A stretch of DNA of 64,000 bases, taken from contig NC_092581.1 of assembly GCF_037975245.1 (NCBI RefSeq), positions 18,841,303 to 18,905,302 on the forward strand, in the 5' to 3' direction. The notes beneath the pieces are model-generated. The model saw only the letters and a program-made list of their open reading frames with translations. It was not told where the DNA came from and searched no databases. The first letter of the stretch is position 1; the number at the start of each line of letters is the position of its first letter. This stretch comes from Apostichopus japonicus. Taxonomy: Eukaryota; Echinodermata; Holothuroidea; Aspidochirotida; Stichopodidae. The position numbers and the translations under genes are program-made. This document shows positions 52,201 to 64,000 of this stretch, in pieces.

Positions 52201-54463
52201 TTAGGGTACATGGATGTGAACAATGGAAAGAACAATGGGTTGCTCAGTCTGAATGTAAAACTTGCCCATGTGTGCGTTGTGTTTGTATCTATGTTTGTGT
52301 CGTGTTTTTTCTATTCTTATGAGTATATTTTGCCATTGCAGGAAAAATGCATGTATTCGGGGTAATAATAATTTAGTATAATTTTCTCTGCAGACGAGGA
52401 AGAATAAGGGACGAATAAGAACACTAATACAATAGAGAAATCTTTTAGTCCATGTTCACATTGCTGACATAAATTATCGTGAGCTACGCTAGCATTGCAC
52501 GATTTCTTTAACGATATGGAAATATAACAAATAACCAAATCTACAGAAAATGGTTAATTTGTAGAAGGAAATTGAGACGAGTTAGGAAATGGTTGAAAAT
52601 TCACGAATGAAATAACTTCTGTTGGACTCACGTGTCAACTTGATAAAAACATCAATGTTTTATGCAGATTATTAACTATTTTACAGCAATATCGACCCAC
52701 ATCCCCACCCAACCATCTCCTTCTACCACACCTCCTTCCCCTCCCCTTCCCCCTCCCCTTCCCATAAAAAATGAGAGGAAAGGGAAAAGGGGTTAATGTC
52801 ATCACCCCATGGATTCCAAACTGTTTCTATCAGTCACATTTGAGTCATATAGACCGTGTTGCAAGTTTCCTATTCTCTCAAAATCAAAAAAGTTCATGAC
52901 AAATTTCGTCAACAATTTTCAATCCCATGGCAGATATTAAGTTAACTGTAATTACAATGGCCACATCTGTATGTGAAGTTTAAAAAAAAAGGAAAAATCA
53001 AAGAGGCCCATGCCGCCTTAAGGGTGTTACACCGATGTTGGAATGAGATTACAACACGAAACAGGACACTGATAATGAAACGACTGGCTTGTGAAGGTTA
53101 AAGCCTCAGGGCATACTTGTTGGATTGATAACTCATATTTGTCGCAAATTGAGTTTTTCTTTCTTTCTTTATTCCTAAATTCTTGGTACACACAAAAAAA
53201 AACCTCTTTTGAAATAAATCTTGTTTTATTGACAATTTTGTTGATATAAATATGTTACCTTTTGAAAAAGAAAACACATAAAAGGTGCCGTTTTGCTTTT
53301 GTGAAAATCGAAAGGATGATAATAATAAAAAAAAACTGCTTTAAGAATTATAATTGCATGCGAATTGGTATATAGTCATATATAGTCATTACCAATAAGA
53401 TATCCACACTGTTTTATGTCTATAAAAGTAAAGTAAAGCTTTTAAAATGTGGCATTAAGTTTGGTAAACCTTGAGCCTTTCTCAATTATGTCAGATCATC
53501 TGACTTATCTGACCTAAAATTTTACCTTTCTTTGAATAACTTCAAGTAACAAATTCTTTGCTTTTCTCCTTTCGACGTTTCCTCTCTCTCCACCTCTTTC
53601 TTTCTTTCATCTTTTTCTCTCTTAGTAAATGGTTTTCCTTGCGTGTTTGTTTGAACTTTTAGGAAGAACTAGGGCTAAGGATTAAAGACAAAGTCAACAG
53701 CTCTTAGAAACGATTTAAAATTGTCAGGAACCGTAGCACTCCATAATATTACTGACAAACTGTCTGTCTAGATATGTTTTGTTTCATGTCTTTGTATATG
53801 TTAATTCATATCCATTTTTTCAAAGAGGAAAATCTTTTAAATTGGCCCAAGATTGTAGTAAGCACAATTTTGGTTTCTAACATACAGAAAAATATAGAAA
53901 ATGTTTTTGTTTTCTTTTTATTATTGGAATATCCTTTTAAATGACAGTTTTAATTGGTTCGTCTTAATTTCATCTTTAATGGCTTATTTTACGTTACATT
54001 CAGTATTTCGTGAATCTGTTAAAAAATAATGATAATAATAATAATAATAATAATTTACGCGAAGAAACAAGTTTTCTCGAAAAATATTATGGTACCGGAT
54101 TTTTGTGGATAATTCATGTTCGTAATGATTCGTAGCTGGTGATAATTTTTTTGAGTTTAGATAACGAATTTTTCATATTTCTATTGATTATTGACACACG
54201 GAAATACTTTATTTAGATTCATGGGTAGCAACAGAGGATCATCATCTGGTCCTATGTCTTCTTTGTTCCGTTTATACATTATAATAATACAAAGTTTCGA
54301 CGTTTCGAGTAATAAAAAAAAAACCTAAAAATCTTGTTACTCGTATTTTGCATACAGACATATACGCAGTTCGATCTACGGTTCCTTTTCTTAGGGTCGG
54401 AAGAAGGAAATTCATCTAAATTTAAAAAAAAGAGTTTCATTTATATTATGGATCAGGTATTTG

Positions 54464-54511
<48 letters not shown>

Positions 54512-54518
54512 TATATAC
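54464..54518. repeat. (TA)n microsatellite
   Basis: About 55 bp of TA, followed by a short (GTTAC)n near 54530. Confidence 0.95.
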
Positions 54519-57310
54519 GCTTTATATTGTGTTACGTTACGTTACGTCTGATTACGTTTGTCACAACACTTTACGATACTGCATATTGATATTATACCAG
54601 TATATACCAGCACGTTACGTTGCGTTTTCTAACGTTAGGCTGTGTAAACTGTAGCATGTTTTGTTACATAACATTATGTTTCATTGACTTATATGGAACG
54701 ATGTAGCTTTTAACCTTTTATCTTTGCAAAGTAATGATATCTACCAGGTTAACCGATTACGACTGATTTTTACTTAAACTGTCCACATCGTACCGTGCAT
54801 AAAATGATTATCTCTCGACTATCCAGTTGCTATATAAATGATATTGTTTCCATGATCAAGACTATATGAAAACCAATTTGAATACCCGATAAAATGTGAT
54901 CCTATTTTTATCCGCCAACAATTTCCATATTTCACGGAATGGTAATGCGACACTTGGTATAAAAGTGTTTCTTTTTCTCCGAGTTAATAAGTGCTTGAAA
55001 CTAAGTGTAAATCATTAGGAGGATAATTCAATAATCCGCAATGAAAGTTTTCTTTAAATAAAATCAAAATGAAAATTACAGACAATAAGTTATCCTCAGC
55101 GGTAGGTTGCATTTTGCCTCTCCAGATTAAAAACCCAAATTACAATAGTTTCTTTATTTCAACTGAATTAATCAATTATTGATGTGATACCAAACATTAT
55201 ACTCTCTCATTTCCCTATTATTTCTAAAAATCGCAATTCGTTGCATTTGTTTTGTATGTGGTATTTTTGTAAGACGTGTGCATATCTCTTAATACTTGAA
55301 CAATACGGTACAGAACAGTGTAATGTCTCGTACAGGTTCTACTATATAGCTATAGGCCTGCAATCTTCCCTTTGTTTTTACTTAAATGTTTGAATAGTTT
55401 TTTTTTTAGTCAAATCTTTTTGTCGGTCGGGTGGTACTGTAGATGAACGCCCCATCTATTCCTAGCCTCTAGATGATCCATCATCGATAAAATTGTGCTA
55501 GATTTTACCGGAAACTAACTCATTAAGCGGACCGTGAAGTCGAAAGATCTTAAAAACCAAGCAGTCGGCTGTATAGTGTAGGATGTATATGTATACCCTG
55601 TACGTTAATGCTAATAAACCTCCGTGTTATACGGGTATTAACTCTAATTAAAACACTATACAACGTCTGCGAAACAACGTAGGTTGTAAGCCCTCGAATT
55701 TGTGTGTGTGTGTCTGTGTGTGAGTGAGTAACTGGGTGCGTGCGTGGGCCTAGGTTAGCGACGTAAAAAGCTATCTTTTTAGATTTGTGATAACGTTAAT
55801 TCCCATTTTCAAAGTTCAACATTTCCCTCTGTACAGACTGGTCACTTCGTGCTACAGGGATGTGAACGATAACTGCGCCAATTGTCACAAAAACGAAAAA
55901 GTTGATATGGTTGCAAGATTTAGCAAGATGTTTGCGTCTAATTATTAGTTTAATTATGCAAAAGATAAGACCCTCCCACAGGACGGTGTCCTATGAATAG
56001 GTAGCCGTCTTCAGTAAACGCAACCCTCCCCCCATCCCATAAAAAAAATCCCGTGCACGTGCCTGTAGATATACGAACTGAACAGCCAAAAATTGTTGGG
56101 AAAAAACACATAACAGTTCCTAGAAAACTGGTGTACAGGACGGATTGATAAATTATGGGTTGTAGTTCAACTAATATTAACACTTTGAAAAGTAGAAATT
56201 AGAAGGCACGTTTCGCTATTCTTTGGTAAACAAAACTTAACAATTCTCAGCGTAGCCTCATATGTTTTATATCGACGCTAAACATACTTCTATATAGCCT
56301 ACACGAGTTCGTATTCATACGTATCTATTGTGGTTATTTACCTCAATAAGCAAAACATTCGCATTCATGCGAGTCTATATTGTGATTTTTACACAATGTG
56401 CAAAAGTCCATATTTGAATAAGAAGATTTGTTAACGTATAAACATATGATCGGTTTTCTTTGTTCATGATGCTTATGATTGTAAATCATGAATTATTCAA
56501 AGGTTGCAATCGATGGTGGTGAATTTATCGATGGTACCAAGAAGTCATATTTAGACGACATATTTTGTAAATAGAAAGCGAACAGAACTCACCAAATGTA
56601 AAATCGTTAGACTGTTTACATAGTTTTCGAATTAAAATTTTAAGAAACCGATACAACAACGTATCTTATTATAGATATCACGACATTTGCAACAGCTGCA
56701 CAACTACAGATGTGCTTATGTAAGCTCATAAAACCGGGGCACAGCCTGTAGTTCTATCTGTTCAATACAAGAACTGACCTGATCATTAAATTATTGGTTT
56801 TAAGACTGAATCCATTCCCTGTTTCTCTCCTTTAGGTTCGTAGAGTTAGACAATATATCAATTTATCGATTTGTGTGAATATTGAAATCAACAACTTTTT
56901 TTCAATTTGAATAAGCGCTTTCGTAAAAATTATATCAAACGAATGAAAATAGCCATTTAACATTAAACTGAAGCCCATTTATAAAAATTTCCGCTAGTTT
57001 TAGCCTATAGTCTCCATATTGTCTTTTTCCTCTGTATTATCTCCTCCCAATCCGATTTCGATATTCGGTATCAAATCTGTCTCTGATCTTCAACTGCCAT
57101 GATTTTTTTGCGGTGGATTTGCTTAAAGGGTTATTGGAAACGGTTTTTAGGTTATTCGACTTTTATATGTTCTATATACATCAGAGAAAAATCTCTTTTA
57201 CCAGTGTTTAAATATCATGTATATTTCTTCCATTCGTAGGATATACATTTCCCACAAACACATTAATTAACACAGTTCTTTTAATGCTCTCTATTTAAAT
57301 ATTGTAACAA

Positions 57311-57430
<120 letters not shown>

Positions 57431-57521
57431 TGCGATTTTCAAGATACATTTCAATGGCATAATAAACTTTGAACTTATTTTTTTTACAATATTTAAATAT
57501 ATTTTTTTGGTTACAATATTT

Positions 57522-57763
<242 letters not shown>

Positions 57764-60274
57764 TAGGATGAGATATTTGTGCAACCATACACATACACAC
57801 TAACAAAGTCAGAAGTAAGCCTCTTAAAGTTCTCACAGAGGATATAGAGACGCCCTGAGAAGTCCATCCATCATATAATTTCCCCATCGTTCGACAGGCA
57901 CCAGTCTTTGTCGTTTAACATGAAACGTAATCTGAGAAGGAGACGAGGAACTCAGCGAACACTTCTTTATAATACGAGTCACATATTTTGGGCTGTTCTT
58001 GCTAAACGATATAACTTTAAAGAGAGTTGGCTATTTTCAGACTAAACGTCTTTAAATATGCATTTTTTAGTTTTTTGTTAGTTTTATGGGATGTATAGGG
58101 ACTTAGTCGCGTCACGGTGACCAGATTGTAATGGCCTAATAGTATCCACACATAATTATTTGATTACTCATCAATCTTATGACACACATGGATCCTGTCA
58201 TTTTCGTTCACATCTGATTATAGCATATTGATTGGTTTTGATCCAATCCAAATAGCAAACCTATCCCATCTTTAGGTTATAAAGTTGTTGTTGATTATGG
58301 TAATTTAAAAGAACAATATATATATATATATTTTAACGGGCATCTTATTTCCTTTAAGGGTAAAAAAGGCAAGCATATTCGACGCAAAATACCATTTCAT
58401 CAGTTCTATCCTATGTAGCATTCTACATTATCTTTGGTTGCCAAATAATAATGATAATAATAGTTAAGTATCCTTACAAGTTTTTACTTTAACACTCAAA
58501 GTTTAATATCCATGATTTTGAGTTATTATGGATATAATTTGCTCTCGCTGATGAAAAGTCTCTTTCAAAAAGCGAAAGTTGCAAGCGGTATTTTTCATAC
58601 AATGAGTTAAGCACTATAGTTTCTTGCTATTTATCGATTCATTTAACATTAATTTATTTGTCTGCAATAGCTAACTATATTGCATCTCAATAAATTGTTT
58701 TACATTACTATTGCAGTGACGATAAAAATAAAAATTGAATGGAGAATAAAAAACATCAACATAATATTTGTTGATACCCCCTCCATTTAACTAGTAGTTG
58801 TCATGGTTACAACCATTGATGATATGTGACCATTCAGTTACATGATGTTTTGGCTAAGAGGAATATTCCAAATGTTGCCAATTTATAACAAACCAGGCTA
58901 GTTTAATATATTTTTTTTGGCGAGGGATATGCAACTAGAGTTTAGTTCGTAAATATGTATATATCTAATCCTTACGAGAAATACCGCCATTTGGCACAAA
59001 AGTGGATGATAAATTCCTGCTGTTCACTTTTCAGCCATTTTTCTGTTGCTAAATCGTTTTAGCTTTCTCAACCATGGATACAGTGTATAGCTATATATAA
59101 CATGCACCTAAATATTGGCCTGAAGCAAATCTCATCTTTTCTTTTGTCATATAAATAAGGGGAACAATAATCATAAGTGACAGATTTTTGTTAGGAACCT
59201 ATAATTATTCATCAAAAGTAGAGTTCTTCACCCTCATCTTCTCTCGACCAAGAATGCTCTGAGATGCAAAACTTGGACTGTGAGAACAGCATGCAGAAAA
59301 TTGAGACGACAGAAAAACCCCAAAACACATAGTTATTTCTCTGCCAGGTTTTTATTCTGTGAAGCTTTTTTCCTCTCTCTCTCTATATATATATATATTG
59401 CGATTTTTATCCATTAGTGACTTTTCCCCTACGCATTTGGCTATACCATGAGAGTCTAAACTGAACAAAATACTGGCGGCACCGAAGTTCAAGCAAGGAT
59501 CACTTACCTTCGTAAGAAAGCCAAAAAAAAAACTAATGTCCTTGAATTTTTTTCGGCTTTATACCTGGGACACGAATGGCAAGTTCAAAATGCCCCTTTT
59601 ATCTCTATGCATAGTTGTTGGTTCTATTATTAATTTCACATCCCACGAGGCACTCCGCGTACCTGCCTCAATTAGTTCCACTACATAGCTATGGGAGCTC
59701 TACACTGTGTTGTCGAGAGCTTAGTCGTGCCCGGGTAACTGATTAGCACAAGCATCCAACCTATTTGGTTGATGAAAGATTAATGAAACCAGGAGTAAGT
59801 TTAATGTTGTGATAGATAAAAACATGGAGAAAAAATGTCGTATATAGTGAAAACGACATAAAAAAAATCCAAAATCGAAGAGGAATATAAGATAATGATA
59901 AAAAAGAAGAAGCGTTTCTTCATATCTACCAGCGCTTCGCATAACTGAATGTTTGAATGAATACAGCCATGACAAACAAACAAAAAACAAACAAAATGGA
60001 ACTAGGAAGTGGGATGTACGGAAATTTACAGGAAATATTAAATTTTTAAACAGCACATGTGAATGTTGCTAAAGAAAGACGAAGTTATTATAATGTGTGG
60101 AATCGGGTTTGATTTTGTTGTCATGTTTTGAACCCACCGACTTTCTTCTGTTTTGATGTAACAAATTGGTGATCGTATGAGATAAAATTGTAGAAAGTAT
60201 ACATGTTTCTTTCTTTTATTTCTAGCGGTAACCGACTGTTGATTAAAAGAATATATTTTGAAATTGCAAAGATT

Positions 60275-60495
60275 GATAATTCACTCTTTGTGAGCATTTC
60301 TTCGAGAAATGAATTTCACTTTTACGGAAGAGTGGCTTCACTTAAATTTTAGTTCTAAACAAGAGAATATTTTAGCTCTATTTTGAAGCTCAGTTTGAAG
60401 GATTCTACTCTCAGAAAGTAGTGGATATTACTCCTACAATAGTCAATATCAAAGAGTGAATTTTCACTCTTTAGAATTAAGATTGTAAGGTAATG
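60275..60495. mobile_element. MITE-like repeat, copy B (CACTC family)
   Basis: Shares ordered blocks with the 9.69-kb copy in the same orientation. Its end, read on the minus strand, contains TTAATTCTAAAGAGTGA, which matches the start of copy A, showing that the family has inverted termini. It lies 530 bp upstream of coding exon 2, within the intron. Confidence 0.55.
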
Positions 60496-61022
60496 ATTTT
60501 GCCAACCCGACAAAAGCTTTGCATCATAGCGAAACCAAAGGATATGAATGTAAATTTCGTCAGAATTTAGAAAGTCATTTTGTAACAACTGACTGACTTT
60601 TTGTGCGAGGAAGACAAAAATAAATAAACTGATAATTTAAAATCAACGCAGTATCAAAACTTGACTTAACATATTTACTGCAATGCTTTCTCATTCATAG
60701 AGGATGATGAATACTATGTTATACTATACATACAGACACACAGACAGACAGACATGAACGCATACTTATATAAACGAAAATTATTCTCAATCACAGATAT
60801 ACTATGAACTGTTGATTATTATAATTATTATTATAATTATTTGCGACATCCATTCATTATTTGCAGAGATAATCATATATTGTTCACAACTAGTATATGT
60901 TACGTCTATCCAGTGTGTTCGTTTAGTTTGTAAGTCGTTGTCAATTACGCATGCGCAGGGTAACGTTTGTTCCGATTTAATTTTATCAACATTTTTTCCC
61001 CTTTTTCTTTTGTTTCATACAG

Positions 61023-61202
61023 GTGTCCTGTTCTAGTGCCGATACATCGCCAGTTCACTGCGGACGGGGTTCGGTATCTCCACCGGTAGCTCATTCACCA
61101 CTTAATCCCGGTTTATCCCACCATCACACCACCGTCACATTGAATAACGGCCACTACAACTCTCATCACAGACAACATATCGCGGTACAGGCCACGCAGT
61201 GA
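61023..61202 (+). CDS. Brn1/2/4: Class III POU gene, terminal coding exon 2 (C-terminal 59 residues)
   Basis: A pyrimidine-rich tract ending in CATACAG (about 60991-61022) precedes this exon. Joined in phase 0 to the donor at 45643, it continues the reading frame for 59 codons to TGA at 61200-61202, giving a 513-aa protein. The new residues (455-513) start VSCSSADTSPVHCG and end AVQATQ. They include a His/Thr-rich stretch. The SADTSPVH motif resembles the SADTPPPHHG-like C-terminus of vertebrate POU3F proteins, which is the best evidence that this exon belongs to the gene 15 kb upstream. GC content is well above the flanking intron. This exon is too short to stand out as an ORF. The junction is inferred from sequence; a cDNA would settle it. 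Confidence 0.85.
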   Translation: MSCSSADTSPVHCGRGSVSPPVAHSPLNPGLSHHHTTVTLNNGHYNSHHRQHIAVQATQ

Positions 61203-62715
61203 AAAACACCGCGGTAGTATATTGAAATGAATTTGTTTGCATGTACTTTACGCATGCGTATACCTCCATCTGTCCATAGAAAGATTTTCAGTATAGCCTT
61301 TGGGCGAAACTTTCTCCATACATGATTCTGTGAGTTTGCTAAGCGATATTTTGGTTAAATATTAGGTGACGTCACCGATTACGTTATCCATATCATGGTT
61401 GGAAACATTCATTATTATGTGGACCTCCGAAAACTGACTGAAAGAGCAGAGCAGTTCGTGCTCTCTGAAATATATTTTAATAAGAATAAGTCATTTCCAT
61501 TTTTCTTTTCACATCGATGTATATCCCAAATGAGCTTCAATGAACAAGGAAGAGTAACCATTGAACCAATGTTTATTTGATTCGTGACGTCTTGTTTAGT
61601 GAGTGACTGAGTGACGGTTTCTACATCGAGTCACAAAGAAAACCAAAAACACTGTTTTTCTGTATAGCTGTTTACTTGTATTTGCATAATAGTTAAACTC
61701 TTTAGACATAAAAATACAAACATTTCTTCTATACGTTTAACCTTTGAGGAAAGAAAAGCAACAAACAATGTTTAAGTGAAAGGTATAATATCTCGGTAAA
61801 CTTTATACTGTGTAGAAAAGGGAATCGTTTATTTATAAAAAAGAAAAGAAAAAAAGATCAGACCATAAACTAAAAAATTGTCATCAAACTATACAAGAGG
61901 CTTCGTTTTCCTAGAAATGTGTGACAAACTAATTTTTCTTAAATACGTATCTCTTTTTCACTTTTTTTGATTTGACTACAAAATATTGGAAAATACGTTT
62001 TGTTTTTATTATAATTCCTCTTCTCATAATACAGGGTATCCAAGGTAGCCTATAGTCAACTTTTTATATCAAATTATCGTTACTTTACTACTTGTATTGT
62101 ATGAGTGAGAACATATAGTACACTCATAGTGTGATGTGCGTTGATAAAATAGTACGATGGTTTCTATCTGTTACCATTTATAATTACAATTATAACTGAA
62201 TGCGTTCGGAATTCGTAAGGAATCATCACAATTTGAGCTCGGTATTCAAAGTCTCTAAATCTCAAATGGGAGAGGCGTCTGTGGTGTTTTTGGGGGTGGG
62301 TGGGGGGGGGGTGAGGAATTGGAGTCTATAAATTTGTTTCATAAAGATATCCAACTGATTAATTTTCTCTCTTTTAATTAAGGAAGTAGTATATAAACGT
62401 TATGGTTAATAAATGACCATTGACCAATTGACCAAAACAAGTTAATAACTAAAACCAATTAATAATAATTATAATGATTCTAAGAGAACTGTAGTCAAAA
62501 CTAGGTAGAACAATTTCTTTTATTAAGTTTAAATATTGTCATGACACTGTCCTTGATTTCGAAATTAATCTGACTTTTATTTCAAACGTTGTGTCTTGTT
62601 TTAAGTATTTAAAAAGCTTCTAATTTGCATATATAGAGTGAAGAATGTATATATTTTCACTTCGCTTCTTTGATCACTCCGCCATGATCAAATAAAGTAA
62701 AATAGTTCCGGTTTG
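61203..62715 (+). other. Brn1/2/4: Probable 3' UTR of the POU gene
   Basis: AT-rich non-coding sequence follows the TGA. It contains a 12-bp palindrome with a full CRE (61367-61374) and two perfect octamers (61680 and 62623). AATAAA occurs at 62408 and again at 62691. The second is followed by a GT-rich stretch near 62751, so it is the better cleavage signal. The boundary is an estimate. Confidence 0.45.
62691..62696 (+). terminator. Candidate polyadenylation signal AATAAA
   Basis: A canonical AATAAA lies about 1.5 kb after the stop codon, with GT-rich sequence some 55 bp further on. An alternative AATAAA is at 62408-62413. AATAAA arises often by chance in such AT-rich DNA. Confidence 0.3.
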
Positions 62716-64000
62716 GAGATCAAATCAAATTAAATTTGATTCAGTACATCGTCTGTTGTTTCGGCCTGTTTAGATTGGTAGCTTAATTCAATCAATCGTT
62801 TCAGGATTCCAACCTAAAATTGAGATCAGAGTGAAACTAAAAAGTTATAACAAGTATTGTTAACTCTCTCTTTCATATTCTGAATACGAGAAATTTATTA
62901 GCGAGAAATATATTGATTAAAATATCGAATTCCTCACAATATAAAATTTGGGAAATAACGACTCAACTATCGATAACAAAAATATGGATACTCCTTTCGT
63001 AACGTCACAAAGAATCATCTTTTAGACAAATTGTAGTAAAAACAACAACAAGTGTCTAGTATAAGCCTCGCTCTTAACTTGTGAATGGACCTTTTAATGT
63101 AGTTATACTTTCTAGTTTGTTTTGATGCCCCATCTCATGCTCACGTCTAAGGTGTTTCATCCTCTTCCTCATCGTCTAACACACTCCCAGCCTTGTTGGT
63201 ACTTGCTGCATCAATTTAAACTGTGTGCTCTCCTCATTCTTCTATATGTCATATTTTATTTCGATTCAATGATTTTTCAACTTTCAAATCATTTGAATAT
63301 CTTTTGTTTATTATGTGAATATTCAAAAACATTATCACGTGTTTAACATCAAGTGCAATTCTTTATTTTCCATTCTTGATCATGTTTTATGTTTCAGTTT
63401 ATTTTTTTATTTTTATCCATTGTTAATTACACTTTACACTAAAGATTAAAAAAAAAATGAAAGTTATCTTAAAGAAAATCTAGCATTTTGTGGTTTTAAA
63501 TCGCATAATAGGGAACGTATTGTGTTTGGAATTATGATTGGTAACTTCCTTAAAATGACGTCATGCTTTTGAACCGAGTTTTTGGTTGATTTTGATCAAT
63601 GTTAAGGAAAATTATACGCTAAGATTCTATAGTTCATTTTAACTTACATGGTAACGTCTCATTTGAATTAATGAAAGGATTGAACATTTTTAAATTACCA
63701 GATTAATTATTGCTGGTGATTGTTACCAAAATGAGAAAAAGAAACAAGTTGTTAAAATCGAAAATAACTCTTGAATTACTCACAACAAAATTGCTAGGTT
63801 TCTTATTTTGGACTACTTGCAATACAATGTGAAGTTATATTGGTCCACCCGACAGACTCGACTAAACGCAAAAGTCTGTTTGACAATTATGAGTGAAATA
63901 CTAAATTTCACTACTATAGTTCTACTATCATTCTAAAGCCTTCAGCCATTTAAATGAGGTAATTATTTACAAATACTCTATTTTACTGATGAATTGGGCA
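62716..64000. other. Downstream flank, nothing recognised
   Basis: AT-rich sequence with one CRE palindrome (63556) and no supported gene or repeat. Confidence 0.45.

Overview
This is a metazoan genomic window: AT-rich, overwhelmingly non-coding, with dinucleotide and minisatellite arrays, tRNA-derived SINEs, small inverted-repeat transposons, and one gene split by a long GT-AG intron. The only protein-coding gene I can support is a class III POU-homeodomain transcription factor (Brn1/2/4, POU3F type) on the + strand. Its POU-specific domain, linker and homeodomain lie in one large exon (44282-45643). A 15,379-bp intron follows, and a short second coding exon (61023-61202) supplies the last 59 residues. 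The spliced protein is 513 aa. One ancestral-type class III POU gene with a foldback-like element nearby suggests a marine invertebrate deuterostome, perhaps an echinoderm, but species cannot be fixed from sequence alone.

Region by region. 0-43 kb is the upstream gene-free flank. It holds a complete hAT-type MITE with an 8-bp target duplication (305-663), a 13-bp minisatellite, a cluster of TACGTCA-like motifs near 3.05 kb, three CpG-rich segments (6.5, 7.2 and 12.7-12.96 kb), SINE heads at about 8.0, 9.2, 15.9 and 17.5 kb, a U2 snRNA 5'-end fragment at 9.3 kb, a 21-bp satellite with a 168-bp higher-order period (11.0-11.8 kb), a TTAA-flanked MITE at 27.14-27.38 kb, two arrays near 29.7-30.5 kb, a 19-copy 40-bp minisatellite (33.5-34.3 kb), a foldback element of inverted 22-bp repeats (38.685-39.127 kb), and a GAGTAC-rich array (39.2-39.8 kb). 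43.6-44.28 kb holds candidate promoter sites and a possible 5' intron. 45.6-61.0 kb is the intron, repeat-poor in its first 6 kb and rich in (TA)n toward its 3' half. 61.2-62.7 kb is the probable 3' UTR, with AATAAA at 62691.

There are no operon-like gene relationships. The biological theme is one neural or foregut-type developmental regulator in a gene-poor neighbourhood, with octamer (ATGCAAAT), CRE (TGACGTCA) and SOX-like motifs scattered through the flank. Whether any of these act as regulatory elements is inference. I saw no CRISPR array, prokaryotic gene, viral gene or intact autonomous transposon. The most novel-looking items are the 3' intron of the POU gene, the possible 5' intron with two acceptors that would decide the N-terminus, the foldback element, and the octamer/SOX cluster at 27.5-30.8 kb.
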